A stretch of DNA of 28,020 nt from Chloromonas sp. AAM2 (GCA_004335635.1 QAXH01006593.1:1-28020); one strand, 5' to 3'; shown: positions 9,880 through 19,887, counted from the stretch's first letter. Notes: generated from the letters alone by a model not told the origin. Program-made: numbers and translations.

Positions 9880-9985
9880 AAAGAAGACACACACTCATAC
9901 ACATGTTTTTGCGAACACACAAAGGTTTCAGTGCAGTCCTTGGAAATTGTCCCAGAACTGGCAAACTTCTTTTTTTTGGAGCAAC
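9880..9985 (-). repeat. Right terminal inverted repeat
   Basis: The + strand shows CATGTTTTTGCGAACACAC, GGTTTCAGTGCAGTCC, AATTGTCCCAGAACTGGCAA, a T-run and GGAGCAAC, the mirror of the left arm. Confidence 0.75.
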
Positions 9986-10497
9986 AGCTGCAGCGAAGCG
10001 AGAACCCGTTTTTGAACCCGCTGATTTCACACCTCCAGTTCACACCTCCAGGCATCGGCCTCCAGTTTCACCAAGCAACTCAAGGTCTTTACCTGCAATT
10101 GACTTGCGTGTCAGACCGCGCGACCGGAGAACAGCAGTCAAGACAACGAAGCACAGCAGGCAAGGTGAGCACTGCTGGCTGTATACTGCAGGAACGCTTT
10201 TCGCATGCACGGTAGCAGTGCTGTTGCTGGTGTTCTAGGCTACAGCGGTGATCTCAAGAATGCTATGCTCTGCGCATCACTGTCGTTCGTGACGCCTCGT
10301 GCACTGGTGTCTAACAAGCCCCACTGCATGTGCCCATAGGGATCCCTTGTACCATTGGTTAGATACTCGCGATCAACTTGGCACCATGTGGTACGGGCTG
10401 ACACACTAGGCGATCAATTAAAGCCAAAAAGTAAAGTCGGCTTAGTAGCATTCGGAACGATATCTCCAGAAGGACGGTTGTGTCTTGCCATGCCAAA
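9986..10497. other. Upstream region of the ankyrin gene
   Basis: About 500 bp between the inverted-repeat element and the first in-frame ATG of the ankyrin ORF. I see no homologous exon and no clear promoter element. A non-coding 5' exon cannot be excluded. Confidence 0.4.
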
Positions 10498-11800
10498 ATG
10501 GGACCATGGGGATGGGATGCACCTGACATATTAATGTCGTACCAGATGCCCGGCAACGTTCTTGTACAAATCATGGCCTATTCAGGCGTTTCTGGGCTGA
10601 TTTGCAAGAGCTGGTTGCATGCGTTCCACATCATGCTGGCGGATCCGCAGCAGTTGGCTACCTGGCTGACCGTACGCAATGGCTGTTTGGATGCAGCGTT
10701 GCTGCATGCAGCGGAACATGGTAAAGGCAAGGCTGCACAAGTCCTTCTGAACCGTGGTGCTGATATCCATGCGAGTGAAGACTTTGCACTGCTATCTGCT
10801 GCTCAGTATGGCTATGCAGAGCTGCTGCACATGCTGCTGGACCAGGGTGCTGATGTCCATGCACGTAGTTGTGCAGCACTGAGGTGCGCTGCTAATCGTG
10901 GCCATGCAGAGGTGGTGCGTGTGCTGCTGGACCATGGTGCTTGTGTCCATGCGGGTGGTGATCTATCACTGAGATGTGCTGCTGCGCATGGCCATGCAGA
11001 GGTGGTGCGGGTGCTGCTGGACCATGGTGCTAATGTCCACGCGGGTGGTGATCTATCACTAATACATGCTGCAGGCAGTGGCCATGCAGAGGTGATGCGT
11101 ATGCTGCTGGACCATGGTGCTTCTGTCCATGCGGGTGGTGATCTATCACTGAGATGTGCTGCTGCGCATGGCCATGCAGAGGTGGTGCGTGTGCTGCTGG
11201 ACCATGGTGCTGATGTCCACGCAGGTGGTGATCTATCACTGATATATGCTGCAGGCAGTGGCCATGCAGAGATGGTGCGTGTGCTGCTGGACCATCATGG
11301 TGCTTATGTCCATGCGGGTGGTNNNNNNNNNNNNNNNNNNNNNNNNNNNNNNNNNNNNNNNNNNNNNNNNNNNNNNNNNNNNNNNTGTGCTGCTGGACCA
11401 TGGTGCTGATGTCCACGCGTGTGGTGATCTATCACTGATACATGCTGCAGGAAGTGGCCATGCAGAGACGGTGCGTGTGCTGCTGGACCATGGTGCTTAT
11501 GTCCATGCGGGTGGTGATGCAGCACTGAGATGTGCTGCTGCGCATGGCCATGCAGAGGTGGTGCGTGTGCTGCTGGACCATGGTGCTGATGTCCACGCGG
11601 GTGGTGATCTATCACTGATACATGCTGCAGGCAATGACCATGCAGAGGTGGTGCGTGTGCTGCTGGACCATCATGGTGCTTATGTCCATGCGGGTGGTGA
11701 TGCAGCACTGACATATGCTTCTGAGCATGGCGATGCAGAGGTGGTGCGTGTGCTGCTGGACATGGTGCGTACATGTAGGTGGGCCCGCCATGAGCATTGA
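10498..11800 (+). CDS. Ankyrin-repeat protein with F-box-like N-terminus (assembly gap inside)
   Basis: The first ATG in the open frame is at 10498; an earlier ATG at 10490 is out of frame. Residues about 17-45 (MPGNVLVQIM...LICKSW) resemble an F-box, which would suggest an SCF ubiquitin-ligase adaptor, but this is weak. The rest is a tandem array of 30-residue ankyrin-type units (GGDLSL.HAAGSGHAEVVRVLLDHGADVHA), three residues shorter than the usual 33, so the hairpin loop is short. Early units (10690-10900) are diverged; later ones are nearly identical in DNA. Two units carry an extra His codon (DHHGAYVH). A 63-N gap shifts the apparent frame, almost certainly because its size is wrong. The last unit lacks one C, and the ORF ends in a non-repeat tail at 11800. 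A protein-interaction role is likely; the partner is unknown. Confidence 0.7.
10921..11770 (+). repeat. 90-bp tandem array with 180-bp higher-order period
   Basis: GTGCTGCTGGACCATGGTGC recurs every 90 bp (for example 10921, 11011). Units alternate between an RCAAAHGHAE type and an I(H/Y)AAGSGHAE type, giving a 180-bp dimer. Near-identity of same-type units, down to GGTGGTGATCTATCACTGA, indicates recent unequal exchange or conversion. Confidence 0.9.
11323..11385. other. Assembly gap (63 N) of wrong size
   Basis: From the preceding GGT to the next T+GTGCTGCTGG a single unit needs 50 missing bases, or 140 with one additional unit. 63 fits neither and breaks the reading frame. The gap is a collapsed or unresolved part of the 90-bp array rather than a real frameshift. 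Confidence 0.85.
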
Positions 11801-11935
11801 GTTGCGCTGACCCGAATGCCGCTGCACCATACCGCTGATCTGCCTTTGAATTGCGCCCAGCTCCTGCGCTTGGCTGTTTCAAAGGGCTACCTGGTGCGGG
11901 TTTTTTCGCATCATGGTTTTCCAATCCGGGTTTAA
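11801..11935 (+). pseudogene. Degenerate terminal ankyrin unit after the stop
   Basis: In the frame of the upstream units, one TGA (11798-11800) separates the ORF from a further open stretch ending at TAA 11933-11935. Its part LPLNCAQLLRLAVSKGYLVR has the spacing of an ankyrin unit (compare DLSLRCAAAHGHAEVVR). Either the gene was truncated by a 1-bp loss plus a stop, or the last unit is a relic. Confidence 0.5.
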
Positions 11936-12022
11936 GCATGGTTCAACTAGGCCAGTAGGACTTCCCAGTTTGTTTGCCTGAAGCTTGCTCGCATATATTG
12001 GGCCCAAGAAACTGGGGCCAAA

Positions 12023-12027
12023 TGTAA
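12023..12027 (+). terminator. Candidate poly(A) signal TGTAA for the ankyrin gene
   Basis: TGTAA 222 nt after the stop at 11800 and 87 nt after the downstream stop at 11935. Confidence 0.4.
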
Positions 12028-12611
12028 TGTACAATCACAGGCTGACGATTCACCTGAAGTCATACATGGCACTAGCGGCAGCTCAAACCCAACATAGTGT
12101 GCGCAATACAAAAATAAAAGCGGCTGGGCAGGGAGGTGGCGGCACGACTAACCATTGGCACGTCCACCAGATCTGCCTCTAGTTCTGCTGCGTTGGTGAC
12201 GGCCCTTATTGGCTGTTGAAGCTGGCCGCTGCACGCATGGTTCACTTAGGGCTGAAATGCCTTTGGGGAACTTGCAGGACATTCGTTCAGAGCTTGTGAG
12301 ATGAAATTGGCTACATCGGCAATGTGCTGGTACTCAATGAGGCGTTATACAATTCTTACAACATTAACAAAGTGAATTTTCACGGGCTCAAGGACGTCGG
12401 GCCGACCCTTGAGACAAAACGGCCCCACGTACAGATTGTACGCCGTACAATGATGACCCGGCGTACATGCGGCTAAAGGCTAAGGGATGACGGTAGTGCG
12501 CCGATTGATGCTTTGATAACAATGATACAGCCTTGGGTATGGTCGATTCTGCTACTGCCTAGCGAGCTGGTTGAGGCCGCGAGGTAACGGGCATACAACT
12601 TTCAGCGTGTG

Positions 12612-15600
12612 ATGGGCATATACTCGGAGCCCGGAAAGGAGCTTGTAGGAGGCGGTGATAATGCGAAATACGTCAAAGGTAAGGCTGCTTGCATGGGCAC
12701 ATGTATCTGCCTGCGTGAGCTCCATTGTGCGCCGATGTGGACGTGCATGCATCCGATTATGCATCCTGGGTGTGCATTTGCGTGGGCATCATTTTGGGTG
12801 AGTGCAAAGAAGCATGCCCTCATGCAAGCAAATGCAAGCGTACAACAACACGCTCACGATCCCGTGCGGCTTGAATGCATGGAGCATGTTGATGAAACCA
12901 GGTGTGCATGGGCAGGCGTGAGCTGTGGTGCGTCAACATCTGCATGTGCAACATGCGTTCGTGAATGGCGAAAGGCACTGTATTGTGCAGAGTGCGCTGA
13001 GCTTTATCTTGGTGAACGGGGCATAGAGAAGCTCAGGGGCTTCGGACCCTTTGTCAACCTATCCAGTCTCTGGCTCAATGGAAACAAGCTCAAGAAGATT
13101 AACAACCTGGATGGAAACTTCAGGATAAAGACCCTGTACGCACAGGTGGGCTCTCAGATTGAATCGAAAACAGGTTTCAAGCATCCGTGAAGTGGGCGTG
13201 GAGGTGTGGGGGTGCGGGTGTGGGTCTGGGTCTGGGGTTGTGGGCGTGGGCGTGGGCGTGGAGGTGGGGTTGGGTGCGGGCGTGGGGTTGCGGGTGCATG
13301 TGTGTGGGGGTGGGGTGTGGGTGGACTGGGAACGGGTGTGGGTACGGGTGTGGGTCATGCGGTGTGGGCGTCATTGCTCTAGTTGTTGTTTCGTATAAGG
13401 ACTGCTCATCAAGGGCAAGAGAGGAAGGTGTCAGTATTCTGAAACGCAGCATGTTGACTGCAGGGAAGCATACACACGTTGACATGCATACTAGTGGGCA
13501 AATAGGATGGTTGCTGCCTAGCTTGCTGGAAGGTCTCCACCTTGAGCGGGCTGGTGGTATGACTACTAGGCAAGCGTTGCTTGGCAGGCGGGTGCATGCA
13601 GCCAGACATGGAGATGCAGATGTGTCAGGAGGCTCAATGCTGTGTCCAGGTTGTCAGTCACTAGCACCTCTTGTTCGCTGATGTATGCTATTCAACTCCT
13701 TGCAGGACAACCAAATATGCACATTGAGAGGGAGCCTTTTGTGCTTTACGTTTCTTGAAACGCTGGACTTGAGTAACAACCAGTTGAGGGACTTGGATAA
13801 GCAGTTGGCGGTGCTGGAAAAATGCAAGTTCTTCAAAAATTTGAACTTGACGGTGAGTGAGAAGAGTGTGACCGGTTCTTTGCTGACAGAAGGTGTGAAG
13901 GTGTGAATGAGTAATGGTGGAGGTGTTAAGGTGTGATGGGATACTTGCTTTCAGCCGAACAACGTTATTCTCTGGCGCTGGTCCTGTTCGAGCTGAGCAC
14001 CCGGTAATCTCAGTGCAGAGTCACTTGTTCGAGCTGGACACCCTAGCGCATACGGTCATCAATTGCATGCTAGTCACGCCTCAATGCCTAGTCACATGCA
14101 CCACCTGATGCGGCATGCATTTATGGTGAATCAAACTAGTACATGCTCCCATGCATGCCTGAGGTGCTGCGTGCCCTGTCTATCCGTACTCTACTCATGC
14201 GGCCCATGCACCCATGTACCCTCTGCACATGCTACATGCCGATGGAACTCGCAGTACAGTGCACTATCAGAGTCACTCATGCATGGACGCATGGCTGTAT
14301 GGGTATGGAGTCACCCCATGTGACCCATGCACATGCACGTGTACTGCATGGTGTTTGCCATTTGCAAGGCAGTCCAAGCGTCACATTGTGTCTGCAACAT
14401 GCATGACAATCCCTTTCCTCCTCGCTGATCAGTCCTCCCCGGACCAAAGGCCATGTAACCACCAACAACCAGGAAATCAAATCCATGTGTCTGCCATGCG
14501 CAGGACAATCCATGTGTTGCATGATGTCTGCCATGCACAGGGCAATCCGTGTGTTGCATGGTGTCTGCCATGCACAGGACAATCCGTGTGTTGCATGGTG
14601 TCTGCCATGCACAGGACAATCCATGTGTTGCATGGTGTCTGCCATGCACAGGACAATCCATGTGTTGCATGGTGTCTGCCATGCACGGGGCAATCCATGT
14701 GTTGCATGGTGTCTGCCATGCACAGGGCAATCCATGCGTAGAGGAGCCTGACTATCGCCTTACCATGGTGCATCGCATGCCCCAGCTGCATGTGCTGGAC
14801 CAGCATGAGATCACGCCGGCAGAGAGGCGCAAGGCAGCTGCACTCATTGGTGGAAACGTGCAGGTAACCGCTACCAGGTGACCGCTGGCACCAACCTTCA
14901 TCTTCAGGACTACAGACACCAGACTACAGGCAGCTACAAGCACTTGTATTTGTATATACTATCAGCATGGTCAACATTATGACGTAGGAATAGTTTGCCG
15001 TTGGGTGCTGTTGCAATACAAATGCCATGATGACCAACAGTCACTTGTCGTGGGGATTAATTGCCACATCTGCTGCAAAACAACGTCCTCGGTGGCTAGT
15101 AGGCTGCGGTTGCGGGGAAAGGGCCAGCTAGTATTGCAGGTGTTGTCTCAGGGTTGCCTGGTAGCCGGGTGTGCTCTAGCCAGTCAACAGCTCTTGATGA
15201 AACTGAAGCAACAGAACAATATTAATACTACTGACACAGGGGATATTCCAAGGACGAGCTGGTTGGGTCCCGCTACCCTGTGATTGTACAGTAGTGTACA
15301 CTGTGTTGCCAAGTGCATGGGTGGCAATGAAGCAGCAGTCGATGTGCTCATCTGACCGTTTTTTGCCATTTTTTTTGCCGTCCCATGTGCAGGCGTTGAC
15401 GGTTGCCTTCATGCAGCGAGTGCCCGTGTACGACCCCACATGGGATGCCAAGGTTCCCGAGCGATCCGTGCTGGAACAAGAACTGGTCAAGGTGAGGTTG
15501 GGTTATAAGTTGGGTATAAATATAACCCAGTTATTGGGTATAATGTGATGTGATACTTCCTGCAATATAACATAACATGTCATGGTCAAGATGAGGCAGA

Positions 15601-17925
15601 ATTTGAACTCAAGAGTTTGGGTTGAATAACAACGCCACAAACAATGTGCATTCCATTTGCATGTGTCAAATGATAGATGGGGGGCACAAGCAGGCCTGCT
15701 GTGCAGGAGTTGTAGCATTGCAGGCGTTTCACGATAACAACTACAGTGAAGCCGGGTACTGGTGTACAGGTTACGTAAACATTCGTGAATCTGCAAACGA
15801 CGTGCCTTTATGACGGCAAACGTAAGTAGGAAAGCCTTCTGACATAGTTTTGCACCTGTTCCAATTTAACGCATGCGGTGATGCACGTGATGATGCAGGA
15901 GGCCAGCACCATCCGGGACGTGAAGGCTGCCAAGGCGTACGATATGGAGCTGGCCATGTTCAAGCACAACCCGCACCCGGACATACCCAAGTGAGAAGCA
16001 AGGTTTATTAACACATTCTTCCTGCATCGCCCCTATGCAGCAGGCCGGGCCCCGGGCCCATGCTGGTGCGCCCATGCTGGTGCTCCCATCTCGCCTGCTG
16101 CCTCCCAATACTAGCCCTCCATCTTCCCCGCCTTTGACCCTCTTATCCTGACCACTCTAGCCTGACCCCCTCTAGCCTGACCCCCTTGCCCTGACCCTCT
16201 TCCATGCAGATCCCGCACGTTGCCTCCCAATGCGGGCACCAGGCGAGCACAGCTGATGGCACAAGAGGGGCCGCGCATGAGGGGCGGCCTGGCGAAGGTG
16301 CGCGAAATGTGGTGCCCTACTTGTATCATTGTACTTGTATCTTTAGTTTTGAATCGTTAAGTAGTTTCTGTTTGCAGCAACAGTTCGCTATTGTTTGTTG
16401 AGCTCTGTATGAAGTCTCATGCCATTAGGCCAGGTCGAGCAGGCAACATTGCCAAACTTGGCTGTATCGCTTTGCATGTGTCCTTCTACTTCGGGAGCGC
16501 TAATTCACGCCATAGGATGCAGCAATCGGGTCTCAAAGCGCATAGCAAACAAGCAGTGAGCTTCGACCCCTCTTGCGTATCACCATGATGAGAACGTTAG
16601 CCAGCCATGCGCGTATGAATAGGCCTGTAAACTCTAGACTCTTCCACGTCGGAAGAGAACACCAAAGCTGTGAACCCACAGTATGTGCAGCCTTGTGCTG
16701 ATGATGTGTCTGTTGCCCACGCCTGCAGGCACCCGGGGCGTTCAAGCCACCTCCCCTGCTGTTCCAGGACAAGGAGGACGGGGAGGGCGAGCGCAAACTC
16801 AGCTTATTCGCTCAGCGCAACTCAATGAAGTCGCAAGTGACCACGGCCTTCTCCGTATGTGAGTTATGGTATCGCAGCTGGGACAAGCGTGATGGGCCAA
16901 GCTCATTTCAGCCTCAATCCACCGCGTGTGCGTGTCCAGCATTTGCTAGTCTACTACTCATGCTTAGCCTTGCTGTGTTGCAAAGAGGCTGCAGTAATAC
17001 TGAAGCAAAATAGCTCTCACTGTCTACGTCCGTCCCTCACTTCCTGTTCCGTGTTGCATGTTTCCCGAATCGTCCTGCACTCAGCACAGCATATGTTTGA
17101 AACCATGGCCGTAAATTCTCGATTGGAGCAAACATGCCTGGCCTGCAACTTCCCCTTTCCAGGGCCTGCTTGCTTTTTCCCATGGCCTGCCTGCTGTTTC
17201 CCATGGCCTGCCTGCGTGTTCCCCATGGCCTGCTTGCGGTTTCCCATGGCCTGTTTCCCGTTTCCTGTGCAGGCAACACGGACATTCCCTTCACCGCCAC
17301 CAGCATCCATCATAAGCTTGCGTCCAAGCCCTTGCCTGTTGAGGCCACAAGCCCCCATGTGCCAAAGGACGTTTTCTCCATGTACAGCTGCACGCCAGGC
17401 CATAGCGAACTGCAGGCAAGTGGTTCTTCCAACTAGCAACAAGAGCTAGGCGCATGGCTGCATGCTTTCACTGCTGCGAGGAGCGCCACCGTTAGTTGCT
17501 ACGGGCGCAATGCCAAGCAATCAACAGCAAGCGAGCGACCTGATGGAAGGTTGACTGTCATACACCGGCTCTGTGTCATCACACTCAACAGTGCTTTGCT
17601 GATTGCAAATGTGTTTCCGTGTGTCGGGTTAGTTGCCCTCAGCACATGTGCCCTCCGGCGGAAATCTTTACATGTACCGTCCTTAGTGTGTGTTGTTTGT
17701 GATCATGTGACCTCAGAGGTCAAGGTCCTCACACTCATGTGTGATCCATTATGAAGTAGACGTGTTGTTCTTTGTGCTGCCATGCAGGCGAGCGGTGTGC
17801 GGCTCATGACCATGTACGGCTCTGGACCTGTGCGGTTTGAGCAGGAAAAGTACGAAGCCTACGTAAAACAGCGCGCGTGCGGAAGGGAGAAGTGGGGACT
17901 CAAGCACAAGGAAGTGAAGATATAG
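12612..17925 (+). CDS. Leucine-rich-repeat protein, LRRC72-like, probably axonemal (10 exons, 398 aa)
   Basis: Exons 12612-12678, 12991-13145, 13706-13852, 14726-14863, 15393-15491, 15899-15990, 16210-16297, 16729-16858, 17273-17415, 17788-17925 join with exact phase agreement to 1197 nt. Residues about 23-150 form LRRs of the SDS22/LRRC type (ELYLGERGIEKL, NLSSLWLNGNKLKKI, LETLDLSNNQLRDL) with an LRR cap: NPCVEEPDYRL...MPQLHVLDQHEIT.AERRKA. That cap is typical of LRRC72/LRRC23-like proteins of the ciliary axoneme. The C-terminal 250 residues are not repetitive; they contain VPVYDPTWDAKVPERS, FKHNPHPDIPK and a basic end, EKWGLKHKEVKI. No signal peptide or membrane segment. The junction SV|CNTDIP uses the perfect GTGAGT donor at 16859 rather than GTATGT at 16855, because only this keeps phase. 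Exon 17273-17415 ends in a GC donor (CAG|GCAAGT). The first exon is supported by phase only. LRR assignment is firm; the LRRC72 and axoneme assignment is inference. Confidence 0.8.
13190..13370 (+). repeat. G-rich intronic tract with quadruplex potential
   Basis: About 180 bp of GTGGGGG/GGGCGTGGGCGTGG units on the coding strand, in LRR intron 13146-13705. Many runs of three or more G separated by short spacers would allow G-quadruplexes in the DNA or the pre-mRNA. The irregular units explain the His/Pro-rich open frames on the opposite strand. Confidence 0.8.
14493..14735 (+). repeat. 37-bp tandem array that includes a 3' splice site and exon start
   Basis: Seven units start at 14493, 14530, 14567, 14604, 14641, 14678 and 14715, each GCCATGCACAGGRCAATCCR then TGTGTTGCATGGTGTCT. 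The last contains the real acceptor CACAG (to 14725) and the first exon codons GGCAATCCATGC. A diverged older unit lies at 14347-14382 (GGTGTTTGCCATTTGCAAGG). The sixth unit has CACGGGG and has lost its AG. Confidence 0.9.
14861..14888 (+). repeat. Tandem duplication of a 5' splice site
   Basis: CAGGTAACCGCTAC is followed at once by CAGGTGACCGCTGG. The first is the donor used in frame for exon 14726-14863; the second would be a donor 14 nt downstream that shifts the frame. Confidence 0.7.
16050..16205 (+). repeat. Tandem pyrimidine-rich units before an LRR-gene acceptor
   Basis: CCCATGCTGGTGCKCCCATG is duplicated near 16056-16090, and CTCTAGCCTGACCCC is repeated to 16199, ending at the CCATGCAG acceptor at 16209. 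TGCCTCCCAAT at 16100 recurs in the exon at 16220. Confidence 0.7.
17158..17262 (+). repeat. Intronic minisatellite before an LRR-gene acceptor
   Basis: Units of TTTCCCATGGCCTGCCTGC are repeated about five times with small changes, ending about 10 bp before the TGTGCAG acceptor of exon 17273-17415. Confidence 0.85.
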
Positions 17926-18114
17926 CAACATTTGGACAGCAGCCTGACCTCCTGGCCTGTTTTGTCTGTTTTGACGTCAGGATGGGCGGCCTTTTATGTT
18001 CTGCCTTGCTTGGGCCTGCCATGCCTGCTTTGTTTGCCTGGCTTCATGAAACATGGCTATTCATAGCTGGATGGCACGGCGTGATCAGCAGGTGTCACCA
18101 GCCTGTTTTGCCTC

Positions 18115-18275
18115 CCTTTCTCTGGCCTTTGATGGTCTGCCTCTGGGGCCTTGCTTTTGGTCCGTCATGTGTGCATTGTCGCCTCGCTAGTTTTGCTTTC
18201 TTGCTCAGGGCAGGTCAGGGCGGAGCCCATTCCGTTCCGTGTCCTGTAGCGGCCTCCCTGATGTAAACAGATGTA
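18115..18275 (-). repeat. Dispersed repeat family A, copy 4, in the 3' UTR of the LRR gene
   Basis: The + strand reads GCTTTCTTGCTCAGGGCAGG, then CGGAGCCCATTCCGTTCCGT, GTCCTGTAGCGGCCTCCCTG and ATGTAAACAG, matching the inverted family A consensus. The TGTAA in its terminal block is the first TGTAA after the LRR stop codon. Confidence 0.7.
18262..18266 (+). terminator. Candidate poly(A) signal TGTAA for the LRR gene
   Basis: First TGTAA after the stop, 337 nt downstream, located inside inverted family A repeat copy 4. If used, the repeat has supplied the 3' end of this gene. Confidence 0.4.
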
Positions 18276-18654
18276 TATGCTAGAGGTATATGCAGTGGTA
18301 CATCACATGTGCAGGCAACTACGAAATCCGCTTCTCATGAAGCAGCAGTGTGATATCTGACGCTTGGCACGGTATCAGTGCAATCATTGCTCTTGAACAC
18401 AACGTCAAGGACACTTGGATCATTGGATTATCCGGCACTGGCCATTGTTCTGGGGCCTGAACGGGCACCCTGGAACTCCAAACCTGACACACACACGGGT
18501 TGAACAGCATGTGTTGTGGTAGACGGTGACAGCCATTTCAAAGTGAGATCACTGCGCAGGCTGATTCACGAAACGTGAGCAAAGTATAAGTTCAACAACC
18601 GCATGACCTCCAACTTCTTCTCCAATCAGGAATGATGCCAAGCTGAAGCAAGAA

Positions 18655-18745
18655 GATGATTGCACGCAAAGAAAGAAGATGTTTGCCAGTTCTGGGACAG
18701 TTTGAGTATCCTGCACTGGAACCGGTGTATTGCCATCTGTCCTGG
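18655..18745 (+). repeat. Solo terminus of the inverted-repeat element (copy 2)
   Basis: GAAGATGTTTGCCAGTTCTG, GGACAGTTT, then CTGCACTGGAACCGGTGT correspond to the blocks of the 8872 terminus, including the CACTGAAACC.GTGTG part. No partner arm is seen nearby. Confidence 0.6.
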
Positions 18746-19139
18746 ATGATTTGGCACACACTTTGCCCACCGTGTCAGGAGTTGAATGAGTGTTAAACTT
18801 GCGCTGTGGTGACGTGCGTGTAAAGACGGTGTTGAGTCAATGTCAAGCGCCCCACTGAGGCATATTGCTGGTGCATGGTGGTAGACGGTGGTGACTACCA
18901 TGCATACCTCTCACACTACGGTGGTGACTACCATGCATACACTGTTTTGCGGAGTGGAGGCACAGTAAGAATAAATTTAAGCGACACGATACTGCCCAAC
19001 CAGTAGCTTATCCACCTCTCTTCCCTGCCTGCCTAGTCCCCACCGAGCCGCTTGCCTTGCCTAATGTACAAGCATGCCGCCTCGACAGCTTGATTTCACC
19101 AGTCTGTTTCTGGTTCTTCTGATACCCCTGAAACACGTC

Positions 19140-19178
19140 ACAGAAGAAAAGAAGCTTGCCAGTTCAGGACAATGCCTG
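19140..19178 (+). repeat. Solo terminus fragment (copy 3)
   Basis: AGAAGAAAAGAAGCTTGCCA then GTTCAGGACAATGCC match the element terminus with a small deletion. Confidence 0.5.
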
Positions 19179-19479
19179 TGTGACTCCCAAGTCTGATGTA
19201 CACATCACAAGACAAAACAACACAAGACCTTGCATCTGGCCAGACGGCATCGCCACGCCAGACCTAGGCATGGCTGTGAATACATCGTTTGAGCCTCGCC
19301 ACTATCAAGGACCTTGTCATCACTGCCAAATCTGGTGTTGTGTCTTCCTTTCTGCGTGCGGCCATGCGTACATGCACATGGAGTCTAATATGGCAACGGT
19401 AGACCTATGCATAGTCGTCCTTTAGCCCCTTCTGTTCTGCTGCTCAGCTCAACGCCACAGCTCATGTTCACACCAGGTC

Positions 19480-19555
19480 AGCAAACAAAAAGAAGTTTGC
19501 CAGTTCTGGGACAATTCTTGGGACTGACAATTCTTGGGACAATTCTTGGGACTTC
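19480..19555 (+). repeat. Solo terminus fragment (copy 4) with internal tandem repeat
   Basis: AAAAAGAAGTTTGCCAGTTC and TGGGACAATTCTTGGGA match the terminus. GACAATTCTTGGGA is then repeated directly two more times. Confidence 0.6.
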
Positions 19556-19887
19556 GATTCAAGCATGTGCACAGGAGAAGAGCACAACAGAAGAGCCTCC
19601 ACTGGACGAAGGGCAGAAGACGCCACCCCCCAATGCATCTCCATTGGCAGAACGACCAAGAAAAGAGAGTTGGAAACAGGCTGTGGGTCGTCTCCGTGCG
19701 CAACACACGAACTTGCTCAAGAGAGTGCAGCAGCTGGAACATTGGTGTGTTATAAAAAGAGCGGGGGGCAGGTACAGAGGAAGGCCTACTGCTAATGGCT
19801 GACAGGCCTGGGTGTTGTTTGCATGAATTGGAACCTGTTTTCTGATGTGCCAATATGCGCTGACCTACTATATATGTATTTACACGA

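Larger units (their letters stand above)
8872..9985. mobile_element. 1.1-kb non-autonomous element with long terminal inverted repeats
   Basis: The left end reads GTTGCTCCAAAAAAAAGAAG, TTTGCCAGTTCTGGGACAAT, ...CACTGAAACC...GTGTGT.CGCAAAAACATGT. The reverse complement of 9880-9985 has the same blocks in the same order over about 100 bp. The interior has no open frame resembling a transposase, so this looks like a MITE-like derivative. I see no convincing target-site duplication (flanks AGTCAG and AGCTGCAG). Single copies of the terminus occur at 18668, 19148 and 19490. Confidence 0.7.

Noticed and set aside
11323..11400. Frameshift or pseudogenisation of the ankyrin gene
   Set aside because: The frame change coincides with an N gap whose length does not match the repeat period; better explained by gap sizing.
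14493..14735. CRISPR-like regular 37-bp spacing
   Set aside because: The whole 37 bp is repeated without unique spacers, the genome is eukaryotic, and the last unit is a splice junction of a well-supported gene.
14214..14806. Long repetitive open frames on both strands (His/Cys/Met-rich peptides)
   Set aside because: They arise because the 37-bp satellite contains no stop in several frames; the LRR exon chain passes through with the array as intron.
16855..16860. GTATGT as the donor of LRR exon 16729
   Set aside because: It gives phase 0, which does not match the next exon; GTGAGT four bases downstream restores the frame.
19407..19802. 131-residue ORF with a Glu/Lys-rich end
   Set aside because: Its first third is a solo terminus of the inverted-repeat element and no domain was recognised; a chance frame or transposon remnant is more likely than a gene.
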